DNA of 64,000 nt from Stenotrophomonas rhizophila (GCF_007667275.1 NZ_VDQT01000002.1:372001-436000); one strand, 5' to 3'. Positions 39,419 through 48,877 are shown, counted from the stretch's first letter. The notes: generated from the sequence alone by a model not told the origin. Numbers and translations are program-made.

Positions 39419-42310
39419 GTGCAGCCTGCCATCGACGATCCGCACGCGCTGCTGGCGACCGAGATCCGCTTCGGTCCCTTTCGCGTGTTTCCGGGTCGGC
39501 GCCTGCTGGAACGGCAGGGCACGCCCGTTGCCATTGGTGGTCGCGCACTGGACCTGCTGGTCGCCCTGCTGTCGCGGCCGGGGCAGATCCTGTCCAAGCG
39601 CGAGCTGCTGCAGCGGGTGTGGCCGGACACGATCGTCGAGGAAGGCAGCCTGCGCTTCCACATGACCCACCTGCGACGCATCCTGGGCGACGACGGCGCC
39701 ACGGGCGGGCGCTACATCGCCACGCAGGTGGGGGTCGGCTACGCTTTCGTGGCGCCGGTCGCGCGGGTGCAGGCGGGAGTTGGAGACGCAGATCCCGGCG
39801 CAGGCGACCCGGGACCACCGCCCCCCGTGCGCAGCGCGTTGGCGGCGCTGCCCACGCGCCCTGCGTTGATCGGTCGCAACGCCGACGTGCAGGCGGTGCT
39901 CGGCAGCCTGCAGGAACCTCGCCTGGTCACCATCGTGGGGAGTGGCGGGGTCGGCAAGACCAGCCTGGCGGTCGATGTTGGACACGCGGCGGCCTACGAC
40001 GTGGTGCGCTTCGTCGACCTGGCGCAGATCGAGGACGCCACGCTGGTGGCCTCGGCGCTGGCAGCGGCCTGGGGCGTGCCGGTGCAGGCCGACGACCCGG
40101 TATTCGTGCTGCTGGCCCATCTGCAGGATGCACGCGCGTTGCTGATCATCGACAACTGCGAGCACCTGGTGGAAGCGGTCTGCGCCATCGTCGAGCGCCT
40201 GCGCGAGGCGGCGCCGGGCGTGTGCGTGCTGGCGACCAGCCGCGAGCCGCTGCGCGCGCGGGGCGAACAGCTGTACTGGCTGGGGCCGTTGGAATGTCCG
40301 CCCGCGGATGCCCAGCTGTCCGCACCTGCGCTGATGGCGTACCCGGCCGTCAAGCTGTTCGTCGAACGCGCTTCGCTGGACGATCGCCAGGCCCCGCTGG
40401 AGGCGGAACAGCTGCGCATGATCGCCGACATCTGCCTGCGTCTGGATGGCATGGCGCTGCCGATCGAACTGGCGGCGGTGCGGGCGGCCACGCATGGCAT
40501 CCAGGCAACCCACGGGCTGTTGGGCGAACGCTTCGCGCTGGCCTGGTCCGGTCGACGCACGGCACTGCCGCGGCAGCAGACGCTTCGCGCGACCCTGGAC
40601 TGGAGCTATGGCCTGCTCTCCGGCACGGAAAAGCTGCTGTTCGACCGGCTGGCGATCTTCCTTGGCAGGTTTTCGCTGCACGCGGCCAGCGAGGTGGCGA
40701 GCGACGCGCGGATGGATGCGGTGACCGTGGCCGCCACCCTGGACGAGCTGGTGGCCAAAGGGCTGGTCACGGTGGAGCAGAGGTCCGATCTGGCCTCCTT
40801 CCGCCTGCTGGAAATGACTCGTGCCTATGCCAGAGAAAGGCTGGCGGCGCACGGTGACGACGAAGGCCGCCGACTGGCGTTCCGCCATGCGGGGTACTAC
40901 CTCGAGCTGCTCGGAAAGCTCGGTCGCTCCCCCGACGCGGTCTATGCCAGCACCTCGCGTTTCGCGTGCCAGCTGGCCAACCTGCGAAGCGCGCTGGAGT
41001 GGAGCTTCGGCCCAGACGGCGACCCTGGCGTGGCGCTGCCACTGGCGGCGGCGAGCGTGCCGGTGTTCCTGCATTCCTCGCTGCTCAACGAATGCCGGGT
41101 GTGGTGCAGCCGCGCCGTCGAGCTGCTGGAGCTGGGCTACTTCGGCACCCGCACCGAAATGGAGCTGCAGGCCGCGCTGGGACTGGTCCTGATGTTCACC
41201 CAGGGCAACAGCGGCGCCGCGGGCAAGGCGCTGCGTCGCGCCATGGTCCTGGCCGAAGACTTGGGCGACCACAACGCGCAGCTGACCCTGCTCGGCCGCC
41301 TGCAGATCTACTACGAACGCATCGGGGACTTCGCGGCGTCGCTGGCCTGGGCAGAGCGTGCCGCTGCCGTGGGCGAGGCCATCGGCGAGGCCGAAGCAGT
41401 AGCCGTGGCATCGTCGCTGGCGGGCGTGTCGCACCATCTGCTGGGCGAACTGCCGCTGGCGCGGCAGGAGCTGGAGCACGCATTGCGCAACAGCGGTCCT
41501 TCGCGGCGCAGCCAGACCCTGCACTACGGCTTCGACCACCGCAATCGCACCGGCCTGGCACTTGCCCGCACGCTGTGGTTGCAGGGCTACCCCGACCAGG
41601 CCCGGCAGTGGGCCCTGCGTGTAGAGGCCGAGGCCGAGGCGCTGGATCATCCGGTCACGCATTGCATCGCGCTGGTATGGACGCTCTGCATCCACATCTG
41701 GAATGGTGAGCTGGAACGGGCCGGCAGCAGCCTGGCGGCGTTCACGCGCATCGCCGAAGCCAACCTGCTCGCGCCCTACATGGCAGCGGTGCCCGGCCTG
41801 CGCGCGGCGATCGCGATACGCGCGGGCGAGCCGGAACCGGCGATCGAATGGCTGCAGTCGAGCCTGGACCAGCTGCATGGCATGCGCTACGAACTGTTGA
41901 CCACCTCGTTCGAAATCGCGTTGGCGGAGGGCCTGATACTGGCCGGTCGCCTCGGCCAGGCGCAGTCCCTGCTGGCCACCACCCTTGCCCATTGCCAGCA
42001 CAGTGGCGACGCCTTCGCCCTGCCGGAACTGCTGCGTCTGCAGGCCGGCGTGCACCGCCTGCAGGGCGACGCCGCGCAGGCCACGCGGCTGCTCGATGAA
42101 GCATTGGCGTTGAGCCGCCGCCATGGAGCGCGGGCCTGGGAACTGCGCATCGTCTTGGACCAGTCCGAACTGGCGGCCCAGCAGGGTGACACTGCGGGGG
42201 CGGCAGCGATGCTCGCCGCATGCAGCGCCTGGGTGGGCGAAGGCTTCGGTACGCAGGACGTGCACCAGTGGGTGCGTGCGCGCCACGCCAGCGAGCCCGA
42301 CGCTTGCTGA
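39419..42310 (+). CDS. winged-helix transcriptional regulator fused to a STAND-type ATPase and TPR-like helices
   Basis: This cytosolic regulator of 963 residues starts at a GTG (39419). An OmpR/CadC-type winged helix covers ~20-117 (FRVFPGRRLLERQG, VWPDTIVEEGSLRFHMTHLRR, GVGYAF). Then comes an NB-ARC/STAND ATPase with Walker A GSGGVGKTSLA (~176) and Walker B LLIIDNCEHL (~243), then TSREPLR. From ~520 to the end are TPR-like helical repeats. The build resembles AfsR/MalT-like signal-integrating regulators, but ligand and targets are unknown. The gene converges on the FixJ-like gene and has no obvious partner. Confidence 0.88.
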   Translation: MQPAIDDPHALLATEIRFGPFRVFPGRRLLERQGTPVAIGGRALDLLVALLSRPGQILSKRELLQRVWPDTIVEEGSLRFHMTHLRRILGDDGATGGRYIATQVGVGYAFVAPVARVQAGVGDADPGAGDPGPPPPVRSALAALPTRPALIGRNADVQAVLGSLQEPRLVTIVGSGGVGKTSLAVDVGHAAAYDVVRFVDLAQIEDATLVASALAAAWGVPVQADDPVFVLLAHLQDARALLIIDNCEHLVEAVCAIVERLREAAPGVCVLATSREPLRARGEQLYWLGPLECPPADAQLSAPALMAYPAVKLFVERASLDDRQAPLEAEQLRMIADICLRLDGMALPIELAAVRAATHGIQATHGLLGERFALAWSGRRTALPRQQTLRATLDWSYGLLSGTEKLLFDRLAIFLGRFSLHAASEVASDARMDAVTVAATLDELVAKGLVTVEQRSDLASFRLLEMTRAYARERLAAHGDDEGRRLAFRHAGYYLELLGKLGRSPDAVYASTSRFACQLANLRSALEWSFGPDGDPGVALPLAAASVPVFLHSSLLNECRVWCSRAVELLELGYFGTRTEMELQAALGLVLMFTQGNSGAAGKALRRAMVLAEDLGDHNAQLTLLGRLQIYYERIGDFAASLAWAERAAAVGEAIGEAEAVAVASSLAGVSHHLLGELPLARQELEHALRNSGPSRRSQTLHYGFDHRNRTGLALARTLWLQGYPDQARQWALRVEAEAEALDHPVTHCIALVWTLCIHIWNGELERAGSSLAAFTRIAEANLLAPYMAAVPGLRAAIAIRAGEPEPAIEWLQSSLDQLHGMRYELLTTSFEIALAEGLILAGRLGQAQSLLATTLAHCQHSGDAFALPELLRLQAGVHRLQGDAAQATRLLDEALALSRRHGARAWELRIVLDQSELAAQQGDTAGAAAMLAACSAWVGEGFGTQDVHQWVRARHASEPDAC

Positions 42311-42316
42311 GCCGGC

Positions 42317-42946
42317 TCAGGCCGGCTCGACGGTCCCCAGGCCAATCACGGCCGCCTGCTTCACCAGCTCCGGCAGCGAGCGCGCGCCCATCTTGCGCAT
42401 CGCCTTGCCGCGGTGCGCCTTGACCGTGACTTCGCTGATCCCCAGCTCCGCCGCGACCTGCTTGTTCATGTGTCCGCGCACCACCAGCCGCACCACCTCC
42501 TGCTCGCGTGGCGTCAGGGATGCGTACGCGTCCAGCAGCGCCTGCACCGGCGCCCGTCCCTGCAACGCGGCGCGGCTTGCCGCAAGCGCTTCGGCGATGG
42601 CGTCCAGCAGTACGGCGTCATCGAATGGCTTGGTCAGGAACTCCACCGCGCCGGCGCGCATGGCACGCACGGTCAATGGGATGTCGCCATAGCCGGTAAT
42701 GAAGATGATCGGCAGCTCCGGGCGAAGGGCGCCCATCGACTGCTGCAGGTCCAGTCCATTCAGATCGGGAAGGTGCACATCCAGCACCAGGCACGCAGGT
42801 GCCTGCGGCAATGGCTCGGCGAGAAACGCGGTGGCCGAGCTGAACAGCACCGGCTGCCATCCGGCATGCGCGATCAGAAGCTCCAGCGACTCGCGCACCG
42901 AGACGTCGTCGTCGACCACGAATACAAGGGCGGGGGTATCTGGCAT
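42317..42946 (-). CDS. FixJ-type response regulator
   Basis: This response regulator has 209 residues, with a receiver domain (~5-120; phospho-Asp in CLVLDVHLPDLNG) and a LuxR-type helix-turn-helix (LTPREQEVVRLVV, then AAELGISEVTVKAHRGKAM). The ATG at 42946 has GGAG upstream. It is the last gene of a kinase-receiver-FixJ operon, 16 bp after the single-domain receiver. FixJ relatives activate promoters with TACGTA-like half sites. Three matches upstream of the nearby hydrolase and SDR genes make those the likely targets (inference). Confidence 0.93.
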   Translation of the reverse strand: MPDTPALVFVVDDDVSVRESLELLIAHAGWQPVLFSSATAFLAEPLPQAPACLVLDVHLPDLNGLDLQQSMGALRPELPIIFITGYGDIPLTVRAMRAGAVEFLTKPFDDAVLLDAIAEALAASRAALQGRAPVQALLDAYASLTPREQEVVRLVVRGHMNKQVAAELGISEVTVKAHRGKAMRKMGARSLPELVKQAAVIGLGTVEPA

Positions 42947-42962
42947 GGCAGTCTCCGGAGGT

Positions 42963-43334
42963 TCACACCAGCGGCAGCGCGGCGTTGAGCGCCCGCAGCA
43001 GCTCCGCTTCGCTGAACGGTTTGGCAAGGCAGTCCACCGCCCCCTGCGCGAGCAGGCGGGGGCGCTCGCTGGCCGAGCCATGCGCGGTGATGAAGATCAG
43101 CGGCATCGTGAAGTGGCGTCGGCGAAGCTCCTGCATCAGCTCGGGCCCGCTCATGCCCGGCATGGCGATGTCGAGGATGAGGCAGCGGGTCCTGTCGAGC
43201 TCAGCCGAGGCCAGGAAGTCGGCGGCCGAGGAGAAGGCGGCCACGGCAAAGCCGAATTCACGCAGCAGGTCGGGCAGCGATTCACGCACCGATTCATCGT
43301 CATCCACCACCGCTACCAGCAGCGACGCGGTCAT
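42963..43334 (-). CDS. single-domain response regulator
   Basis: This 123-residue receiver domain has no output domain. VVDDDESVRESL carries the acidic pocket, CLILDIAMPGMSG the phospho-Asp, and LAKPF the conserved Lys. Its start overlaps the stop of the PAS kinase by 4 bp (ATGA), so it is translationally coupled. It may act as a phosphate sink or an intermediate between the kinase and the FixJ-like regulator, as such stand-alone receivers do elsewhere. Confidence 0.92.
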   Translation of the reverse strand: MTASLLVAVVDDDESVRESLPDLLREFGFAVAAFSSAADFLASAELDRTRCLILDIAMPGMSGPELMQELRRRHFTMPLIFITAHGSASERPRLLAQGAVDCLAKPFSEAELLRALNAALPLV

Positions 43335-44866
43335 GGGCGCGTCTCCCCGCGCGGCAGGGTGAACGAGAACATCGCGCCGCCGCCCTCGGCGGCCTGTACC
43401 CACAGCGCGCCGCCATGGCTGTCTATGATCGAACGGCTCACCGAGAGACCGATGCCCATGCCGCTGTGCTTGGTGGTATGGAAGGCCTGGAAAATCCGCT
43501 CCGCATCCTGCGGCTCCACCCCGGGCCCGGAATCGGCCACGGACAGCAGGACCCCGCCGGATGCGTCGGCGGCCGTGGCCAGGCGCAGCCGCTTCGGGCG
43601 CTCGCCCAGGCCGGACATGGCCTCGGTGGCGTTGAGCAGCAGGTTGAGGATGACCTGCTGCACCTGCACGCGGTCGGCCCATACCGGGGGCAGCGGCTGC
43701 GCAAGCGCGAGCTGCACCGCCACGCCGGCACGGTCCAGTTCGGCCGACAGCAGCGCCACCACTTCGCGCGCTGCCTGATTGATGTCCAGCGGCTCGGCGG
43801 CGGCGTCGGTCTTGGCAAACAGGGCGCGCAGGCGTTTGACCACGTCCGATGCGCGGTTGCCATCGCGCAGGGTGCGACGCACGGTTTCGCGTGCGCCGTC
43901 CAGGTTCGGCGGCTCTGCGTTCAACATGCGCATGCACGTGTTGGCGTTGGTGATGATCCCGGCCAGCGGCTGGTTGACCTCGTGCGCGATGGAGGCGGTC
44001 AACGTCCCCAGGCTGGCCACGCGGGCGACGTGGGCCAGCTCCGAGCGGACCCGGGCCAGTGACAGCTCGGCCTGCTTGCGGTCTTCGATATCGGTGTTCT
44101 GTCCGTACCAGCGCAGGACCTGGCCGTCGTCGTCCAGCAGCGGCACGGCACGGATCAGGAACCAGCGGTAGCGGTCATCGGCGCCGCGCAGCCGGGCCTC
44201 GAAGCTGCCCGGCTGGCCCGATGCCAGCAGGGCATGCCAGTAGGCACCCAGCGGCGCGGTGTCGGCCGGATGGATGCGTGATGTCCAGCCGCTGCCAAGC
44301 GCCTCTTCCAGCTGCATGCCGGTGTAGTCGAACCAGCGCTGGTTGAGGAACTCCACGCTGCCATCGGGCGCGGCCTGCCAGACGAAACCCGGCACCGTAT
44401 CGATCAGTGCGCGCAGGCGCTGCTTCGACGCGGCCAGCTCGGCCAGGGTCTGCGCCAGCATCGCCTCACCCTGCTTGCGGTCGTCGATGTCCACGTCCAG
44501 GAAGCACCAGCGCTGGATGCGGCCTGCAGCGTCCCTGACCGGTTGGCCGCGTACGTGGAACCAGCGGTATACCCCGTCCGCGCGCCGTACCCGGTACTCC
44601 ATCTCGAAGTTGTCGCCGGTCGCCACGCAGTGCGTCCATGCGGCGATGGCCCGGGGCAGCTCATCCGGATGGATCAACTGCGCGGTTTTCCATCCGCGCT
44701 GCTCGTCCAGGCTGGCGCCACGGAACGCGACCGCCTGCTGGTTGGCATATTCCACCTGGCCGTCGGGCGTCATCAGCAGCACCGACGCCGGCATGGCATC
44801 GGCCAACGCGCGGAAATTCGCGATCGTGGGGTCTGTCGAACCGCCGCTGGGCGCTGTCTCCACCAT
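43331..44866 (-). CDS. PAS-domain sensor histidine kinase
   Basis: This 511-residue kinase is soluble by appearance (no membrane segment). It has two PAS domains with PAC tails (~18-130 and ~150-272, each ending RWxxxDxDDRKQ-like) and a HisKA domain with SIAHEVNQPLAGI (phospho-His near residue 296). The HATPase domain has NLLLNATEAM, SGPGV and GMGIGLSVSRSII. The HEVNQPL form of the H-box is typical of FixL/DctB-type kinases. PAS domains suggest sensing of redox, a ligand or oxygen. No heme-binding His can be confirmed by eye. It leads the kinase-receiver-FixJ operon. Confidence 0.93.
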   Translation of the reverse strand: MVETAPSGGSTDPTIANFRALADAMPASVLLMTPDGQVEYANQQAVAFRGASLDEQRGWKTAQLIHPDELPRAIAAWTHCVATGDNFEMEYRVRRADGVYRWFHVRGQPVRDAAGRIQRWCFLDVDIDDRKQGEAMLAQTLAELAASKQRLRALIDTVPGFVWQAAPDGSVEFLNQRWFDYTGMQLEEALGSGWTSRIHPADTAPLGAYWHALLASGQPGSFEARLRGADDRYRWFLIRAVPLLDDDGQVLRWYGQNTDIEDRKQAELSLARVRSELAHVARVASLGTLTASIAHEVNQPLAGIITNANTCMRMLNAEPPNLDGARETVRRTLRDGNRASDVVKRLRALFAKTDAAAEPLDINQAAREVVALLSAELDRAGVAVQLALAQPLPPVWADRVQVQQVILNLLLNATEAMSGLGERPKRLRLATAADASGGVLLSVADSGPGVEPQDAERIFQAFHTTKHSGMGIGLSVSRSIIDSHGGALWVQAAEGGGAMFSFTLPRGETRP

Positions 44867-44923
44867 GGGTTCTCTCGACGATCATCATCGGTAAAGGGTG
44901 CGCCCCGGTGTGGCGTGTGCCCA

Positions 44924-44987
44924 CTATACCTTGGTGTCGGCCCGCAGCCGCGGGCGCTGCCGCAGCCCGCCCTCATACGTAGGTATC
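44924..44987 (+). promoter_or_regulatory. two FixJ-like motif copies upstream of the hydrolase cluster
   Basis: CTATACCTTGGTGTC (44924-44938) and CATACGTAGGTATC (44974-44987) share the pattern YATACSTWGGTRTC in the same orientation. The nearer copy lies 100 bp before the epoxide hydrolase start at 45074. A third copy lies 108 bp before the SDR gene at 52651. The TACGTAG core resembles sites reported for FixJ-family regulators. Confidence 0.6.
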
Positions 44988-44998
44988 GACCGATACCT
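44981..44998. promoter_or_regulatory. perfect palindrome AGGTATCG-AC-CGATACCT
   Basis: This 18-bp palindrome (8-bp arms, 2-bp spacer) overlaps the second FixJ-like motif in the gap between the PAS kinase and the epoxide hydrolase. Its symmetry suits a dimeric regulator covering a divergent promoter. Confidence 0.6.
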
Positions 44999-45073
44999 TC
45001 GTTCAAGTGTGCGCCGGGCCGGGCCCTGTTGATATGCGCTCACTGCGACGCTTCCGTCGCGCGGAGCCCCGCC

Positions 45074-46408
45074 ATGCCTTCCACCGTCCCCTGTACACGC
45101 CGCACTACCGCCTGCCTGCGCTTCGTCGTTGCACTGGGCGTAGCGGTCGCCTGTCCGTTGGCCGCCGCGCACGCCGCACCGGCGGCGGCCGCGCCGGAGT
45201 CGCCGACGTCTGCCGACACCCGCGTCCGCCCCTATCGGGTGCACGTGCCCGAGCGCGAGCTGGTCGAGCTGCGCCGACGCATCGCGCAGACCCGCTGGCC
45301 CGACCGGGAAACCGTGGCCGATACCTCCCAGGGCGTGCAGCTGGCGACCTTGCAGGACCTGCTCGGCTACTGGGGAAGCGGCTACGACTGGCGCAAGGTG
45401 GAGAAGCGCCTCAACGCCCTGCCGCAGTTCGTCACCACCATCGACGGCGTGGACATCCAGTTCATCCATGTGCGCTCGCGCGAGCCCAATGCCATGCCGC
45501 TGGTGCTCACCCACGGCTGGCCCGGCTCGCCGCTGGAGTTCATCAATGCGATAGGGCCGCTGACCGACCCGGTGGCCTTCGGCGGACGGGCTGAAGATGC
45601 ATTCGATGTGGTGATCCCGGCCATTCCCGGTTACGGGTTCTCCGGCAAGCCCACCGGTACCGGTTGGAATCCCGACCGGGTGGCCCACGCCTGGGACGTC
45701 CTGATGAAGCGGCTGGGCTACAGCCACTACGTATCCCAGGGCGGCGACCACGGCTCGGTCATCTCCGATGCGCTGGCGCGGCAGGCACCGAAGGGCCTGC
45801 TTGGAATCCACCTCAACATGCCGGCCACGATCCCGGCCGAGCTGGTGGAGGGCATCAACGCCGGCCACCCGGCGCCGACGTCACTGGGCGCCAGCGAGCG
45901 CGTGGCCTACGAGCAGCTCAGTACCTTCTTCGGTCGAAATGCCGCCTACGGCGCAATGATGGTGACCCGTCCGCAGACGGTGGGGTACGCACTGACCGAC
46001 TCGCCGGCCGGCATGGCTGCATGGCTGTACGAAAAGATCGCCGCGTGGACCGACAGCAATGGCCATCCCGAAGCCGTGCTGGGCCGCGATGCGATCCTCG
46101 ACGACCTGACCCTGTACTGGGTGACCCGCACCGGTGCCTCCTCCTCGCGGTTCTACTGGGAAAACAACAACAACAATTTCAGCGCTGCTGCGCAGCAGAC
46201 GGCCAGCATCCGCGTTCCTGTCGCGGTGACGGTGTTCCCCGGCGAAATCTACCGTGCGCCGGAAAGCTGGACGCGGCAGGCGTATCCCTCGTTGTACTAC
46301 TTCCACCAAGCGGGCAAAGGCGGTCACTTCGCCGCGTGGGAACAGCCGCAGCTGTTCGCCGAAGAACTGCGCAGCGCATTCCGCCCGCTGCGCGATACCC
46401 AGCCGTAA
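45074..46408 (+). CDS. exported epoxide hydrolase (alpha/beta fold)
   Basis: This 444-residue alpha/beta hydrolase has a signal peptide (~1-34, with a twin Arg near the N-terminus, so Sec or Tat). The epoxide-hydrolase N-terminal domain covers ~48-160 (RPYRVHVPERELVELRRRI). The catalytic domain has HGWPGSPLEF (oxyanion loop), nucleophile Asp in QGGDHGSV (~224) and catalytic His in GKGGHFAAWEQP. It would open epoxides in the periplasm. The ATG at 45074 has GGAG upstream. It is the first gene of a rightward run of exported enzymes and lies downstream of two FixJ-like motifs. Confidence 0.9.
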   Translation: MPSTVPCTRRTTACLRFVVALGVAVACPLAAAHAAPAAAAPESPTSADTRVRPYRVHVPERELVELRRRIAQTRWPDRETVADTSQGVQLATLQDLLGYWGSGYDWRKVEKRLNALPQFVTTIDGVDIQFIHVRSREPNAMPLVLTHGWPGSPLEFINAIGPLTDPVAFGGRAEDAFDVVIPAIPGYGFSGKPTGTGWNPDRVAHAWDVLMKRLGYSHYVSQGGDHGSVISDALARQAPKGLLGIHLNMPATIPAELVEGINAGHPAPTSLGASERVAYEQLSTFFGRNAAYGAMMVTRPQTVGYALTDSPAGMAAWLYEKIAAWTDSNGHPEAVLGRDAILDDLTLYWVTRTGASSSRFYWENNNNNFSAAAQQTASIRVPVAVTVFPGEIYRAPESWTRQAYPSLYYFHQAGKGGHFAAWEQPQLFAEELRSAFRPLRDTQP

Positions 46409-46439
46409 TCCCTGCACGGCCTTCCCCCTGGAGACGATG

Positions 46440-47489
46440 ATGAAGACCATTACGACGTTCCCTGTAGAAACGGGCCGCCCGCGCGCTGGCGTGTTGGCGA
46501 CTTCCCTGCTGGCCTGCCTGTTCCTGGGCGTCGCCGGTGGCGTGGCCGCCCGCCCCGCCACCGCGACTGCGGCGCCTGCGGCCTCGGCCAGTACGTTGGG
46601 CACGCTGAAGCACGTGCGCGCCGGCGTACTCGACGTTGCCTATGCAGAGCTTGGGCCTGCCAAAGGGCCGGTGGTGATCCTGCTGCACGGCTGGCCTTAC
46701 GACATCCACAGCTATGATGCGGTTGCGCCGCTGCTGGCCGCCAAGGGCTACCGCGTACTGGTCCCGTATGCGCGCGGTTACGGCGACACCCGCTTCCTGT
46801 CCAGTGACACGCCGCGCAACGCCGAGCCTGCCGCGCTGGCGCAGGACGTGATCGATTTCATGGACGCGCTGGGTATCCGGCAGGCGGGTCTTGCCGGTTT
46901 CGACTGGGGCGCGCGTTCGGCCAACATCGTCGCCGCACTGTGGCCCGAGCGCGTGCGTTCGCTGGTGTCGGTAAGCGGCTACCTGATCAGCAGCCAGGCG
47001 GCGGGCAGCGCGCCGCTGCCACCCAAGGCCGAACTACAGTGGTGGTACCAGTTCTACTTCGCCACCGACCGTGGCCGCGACGGCTATGACAAGAACCGGC
47101 ACGACTTCGCGCGCCTGATCTGGCAGCTGGCCTCGCCGCAATGGAAGTTCGACGACGCCACGTTCGCACGCAGCGCCGCCGCGCTGGACAACCCCGACCA
47201 GGTCGCGATCGCCATCCACAACTACCGGTGGCGGCTGGGACTGGCCGAGGGCGAAGCGAAGTACGCGCCGCTGGAGCAGCGCCTGGCCGCGTTGCCGAGC
47301 ATCAGCGTCCCGACCATCACCATGGAAGGCGATGCCAACGGCGCTCCGCACCCGACCGCCGAAAGCTATGCCAAGCGCTTCACCGGCAAATATGCGTATC
47401 GCCTGGTCAGTGGCGGCATCGGCCACAACCTGCCGCAGGAAAGTCCGCAGGCGTTCGCGCAGGCGGTGATCGATGTCGACCATCTGTAG
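46440..47489 (+). CDS. exported alpha/beta hydrolase, epoxide hydrolase/dehalogenase-like
   Basis: This 349-residue protein has a signal peptide (~1-38, LATSLLACLFLGVAGGVAA). The fold motifs are ILLHGWPYDIHSY (oxyanion region), nucleophile Asp in GFDWGARSA (~155) and C-terminal His in GGIGHNLPQE. An Asp nucleophile points to epoxide hydrolase or haloalkane-dehalogenase chemistry rather than an esterase. Tandem ATG codons at 46437 and 46440 are available; the second has the better GGAG spacing. It follows the first hydrolase by about 30 bp. Confidence 0.87.
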   Translation: MKTITTFPVETGRPRAGVLATSLLACLFLGVAGGVAARPATATAAPAASASTLGTLKHVRAGVLDVAYAELGPAKGPVVILLHGWPYDIHSYDAVAPLLAAKGYRVLVPYARGYGDTRFLSSDTPRNAEPAALAQDVIDFMDALGIRQAGLAGFDWGARSANIVAALWPERVRSLVSVSGYLISSQAAGSAPLPPKAELQWWYQFYFATDRGRDGYDKNRHDFARLIWQLASPQWKFDDATFARSAAALDNPDQVAIAIHNYRWRLGLAEGEAKYAPLEQRLAALPSISVPTITMEGDANGAPHPTAESYAKRFTGKYAYRLVSGGIGHNLPQESPQAFAQAVIDVDHL

Positions 47490-47507
47490 GCCTGCGAGGA
47501 CACCCTG

Positions 47508-48017
47508 ATGAAGACCCTGCGTATCGCCCTGTTCGTGCTGGTCTGCGCGCTCGTGGCGTTCGGCACCGTGGTGATGGCGCGCGGCGCGCCGGCGGCCCGG
47601 CCCGCGTCGCCGATCTATGGCGTGACCCTGCCCGACAACTACCGGCGCTGGCAGCTGGTGGGCGTGGCGCAGGAGGCCGCGCCGTTGAACGAGCTGCGCG
47701 CCGTCCTTGGCAACGACGTGGCCGTGCGTGCCTATCGGGAAGGCAGGCTGCCTTTCCCCGATGGCGCGGTGCTGGTGAAACTGGCCTGGAAGGACGTGCC
47801 ATCGAGCGAGTTCGCCCCGGCATCGGTGCCGGGCGCGGCCACCACCGTGCAGGTCATGGTGAAGGATTCGAAGAAGTACGCGGCGTCCGGCGGTTGGGGC
47901 TTTGGCCGTTTCATCGACGGCAAGCCGGTCGACCGGGCCCAGCACGAGACCTGCCTGGCCTGTCATCAATCCCGGGTCAAGGACCACGACCTGGTGTTCA
48001 CCCGGTGGGCGCCATGA
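47508..48017 (+). CDS. cytochrome P460-family c-type heme protein
   Basis: This 169-residue exported cytochrome has a signal anchor at ~5-25 and ends in a single c-type heme site CLACH (Cys149, Cys152, His153) within the P460 domain. Relatives oxidise hydroxylamine or bind NO through a Lys-crosslinked heme; the Lys cannot be assigned here. Placement 18 bp after an alpha/beta hydrolase and 37 bp before another makes a shared oxidative pathway in the periplasm likely. Confidence 0.88.
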   Translation: MKTLRIALFVLVCALVAFGTVVMARGAPAARPASPIYGVTLPDNYRRWQLVGVAQEAAPLNELRAVLGNDVAVRAYREGRLPFPDGAVLVKLAWKDVPSSEFAPASVPGAATTVQVMVKDSKKYAASGGWGFGRFIDGKPVDRAQHETCLACHQSRVKDHDLVFTRWAP

Positions 48018-48054
48018 CCCGCGCCGCCGTCCACTCCCCCCGAGGAATACGTCC

Positions 48055-48864
48055 ATGAAATCCCGTAAACATCGTCTGCCCTCCCTGCTCGGCACCTTCA
48101 TGTTGCTGGCCGTGGCGCTGGCCACCCCCCTGTCTGGTTTCGCCGCACAGCCGACGCAACCCAAACCCACGGTCGTGCTGGTGCATGGTGCCTTCGCCGA
48201 CGGCTCCAGCTGGAACGGCGTCATCGAACGCCTCCACGCCGACGGCTACCGGGTGATCTCCGCACCCAACAATCTTCGCAGCATCCGCACCGACGCAGCG
48301 GAAGTGAGCAGCCTGCTGCGCAGCATCTCCGGACCGGTGGTGCTGGTTGGCCACTCCTATGCCGGCTCGGTGATCAGCGCCGCTGCTGACGGCGTGCCCA
48401 ACGTCAAGGCGCTGGTGTTCGTAGCTGCGTTTGCGCCGGCAGTCGGCGAGACGGCCGCGCAGTTGTCGGCGAAATTCCCCGGCAGCAGCCTGGGCGCCAC
48501 GCTGGCACCACCGGTCGCCCTGTCAGACGGCGGCAAGGATCTCTATATCCTGCAGGACAAGTTCCACGCGCAGTTCGCCGCCGACGTGCCCGCGAAGCAG
48601 GCACGCCTGATGGCGGCCAGCCAGCGCCCGATCACCGAAGCAGCCTTGAACGAGGCAAGCCCTGCCGCCGCGTGGAAGACCCTGCCAAGCTGGTTCGTTT
48701 ACGGCGAAGCCGACCGCAACATTCCTGCAGCGGCCCAGGCGTTCATGGCCAAACGCGCCCATGCCCGCGACACCGTGGTGATCAAGGGGGCCTCGCATGT
48801 GGTGATGGTGTCCCATCCGGACGCAGTGGCCGCACTGGTCGAGAAGGCGGCGCTGTCCCGGTGA
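48055..48864 (+). CDS. exported alpha/beta hydrolase (serine type)
   Basis: This 269-residue protein has a signal peptide (~1-30, LLAVALATPLSGFAA). It carries HGAFADGSSWNGVI (oxyanion loop), nucleophile Ser in GHSYAGSV (~102) and catalytic His near the end in GASHVVMVSHP. It belongs to the esterase/salicylate-esterase-like branch seen next to MFS genes. GAGGA lies upstream of the ATG. It ends 13 bp before the MFS gene. Confidence 0.88.
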   Translation: MKSRKHRLPSLLGTFMLLAVALATPLSGFAAQPTQPKPTVVLVHGAFADGSSWNGVIERLHADGYRVISAPNNLRSIRTDAAEVSSLLRSISGPVVLVGHSYAGSVISAAADGVPNVKALVFVAAFAPAVGETAAQLSAKFPGSSLGATLAPPVALSDGGKDLYILQDKFHAQFAADVPAKQARLMAASQRPITEAALNEASPAAAWKTLPSWFVYGEADRNIPAAAQAFMAKRAHARDTVVIKGASHVVMVSHPDAVAALVEKAALSR

Positions 48865-48877
48865 CGGTCCTGCCCGC

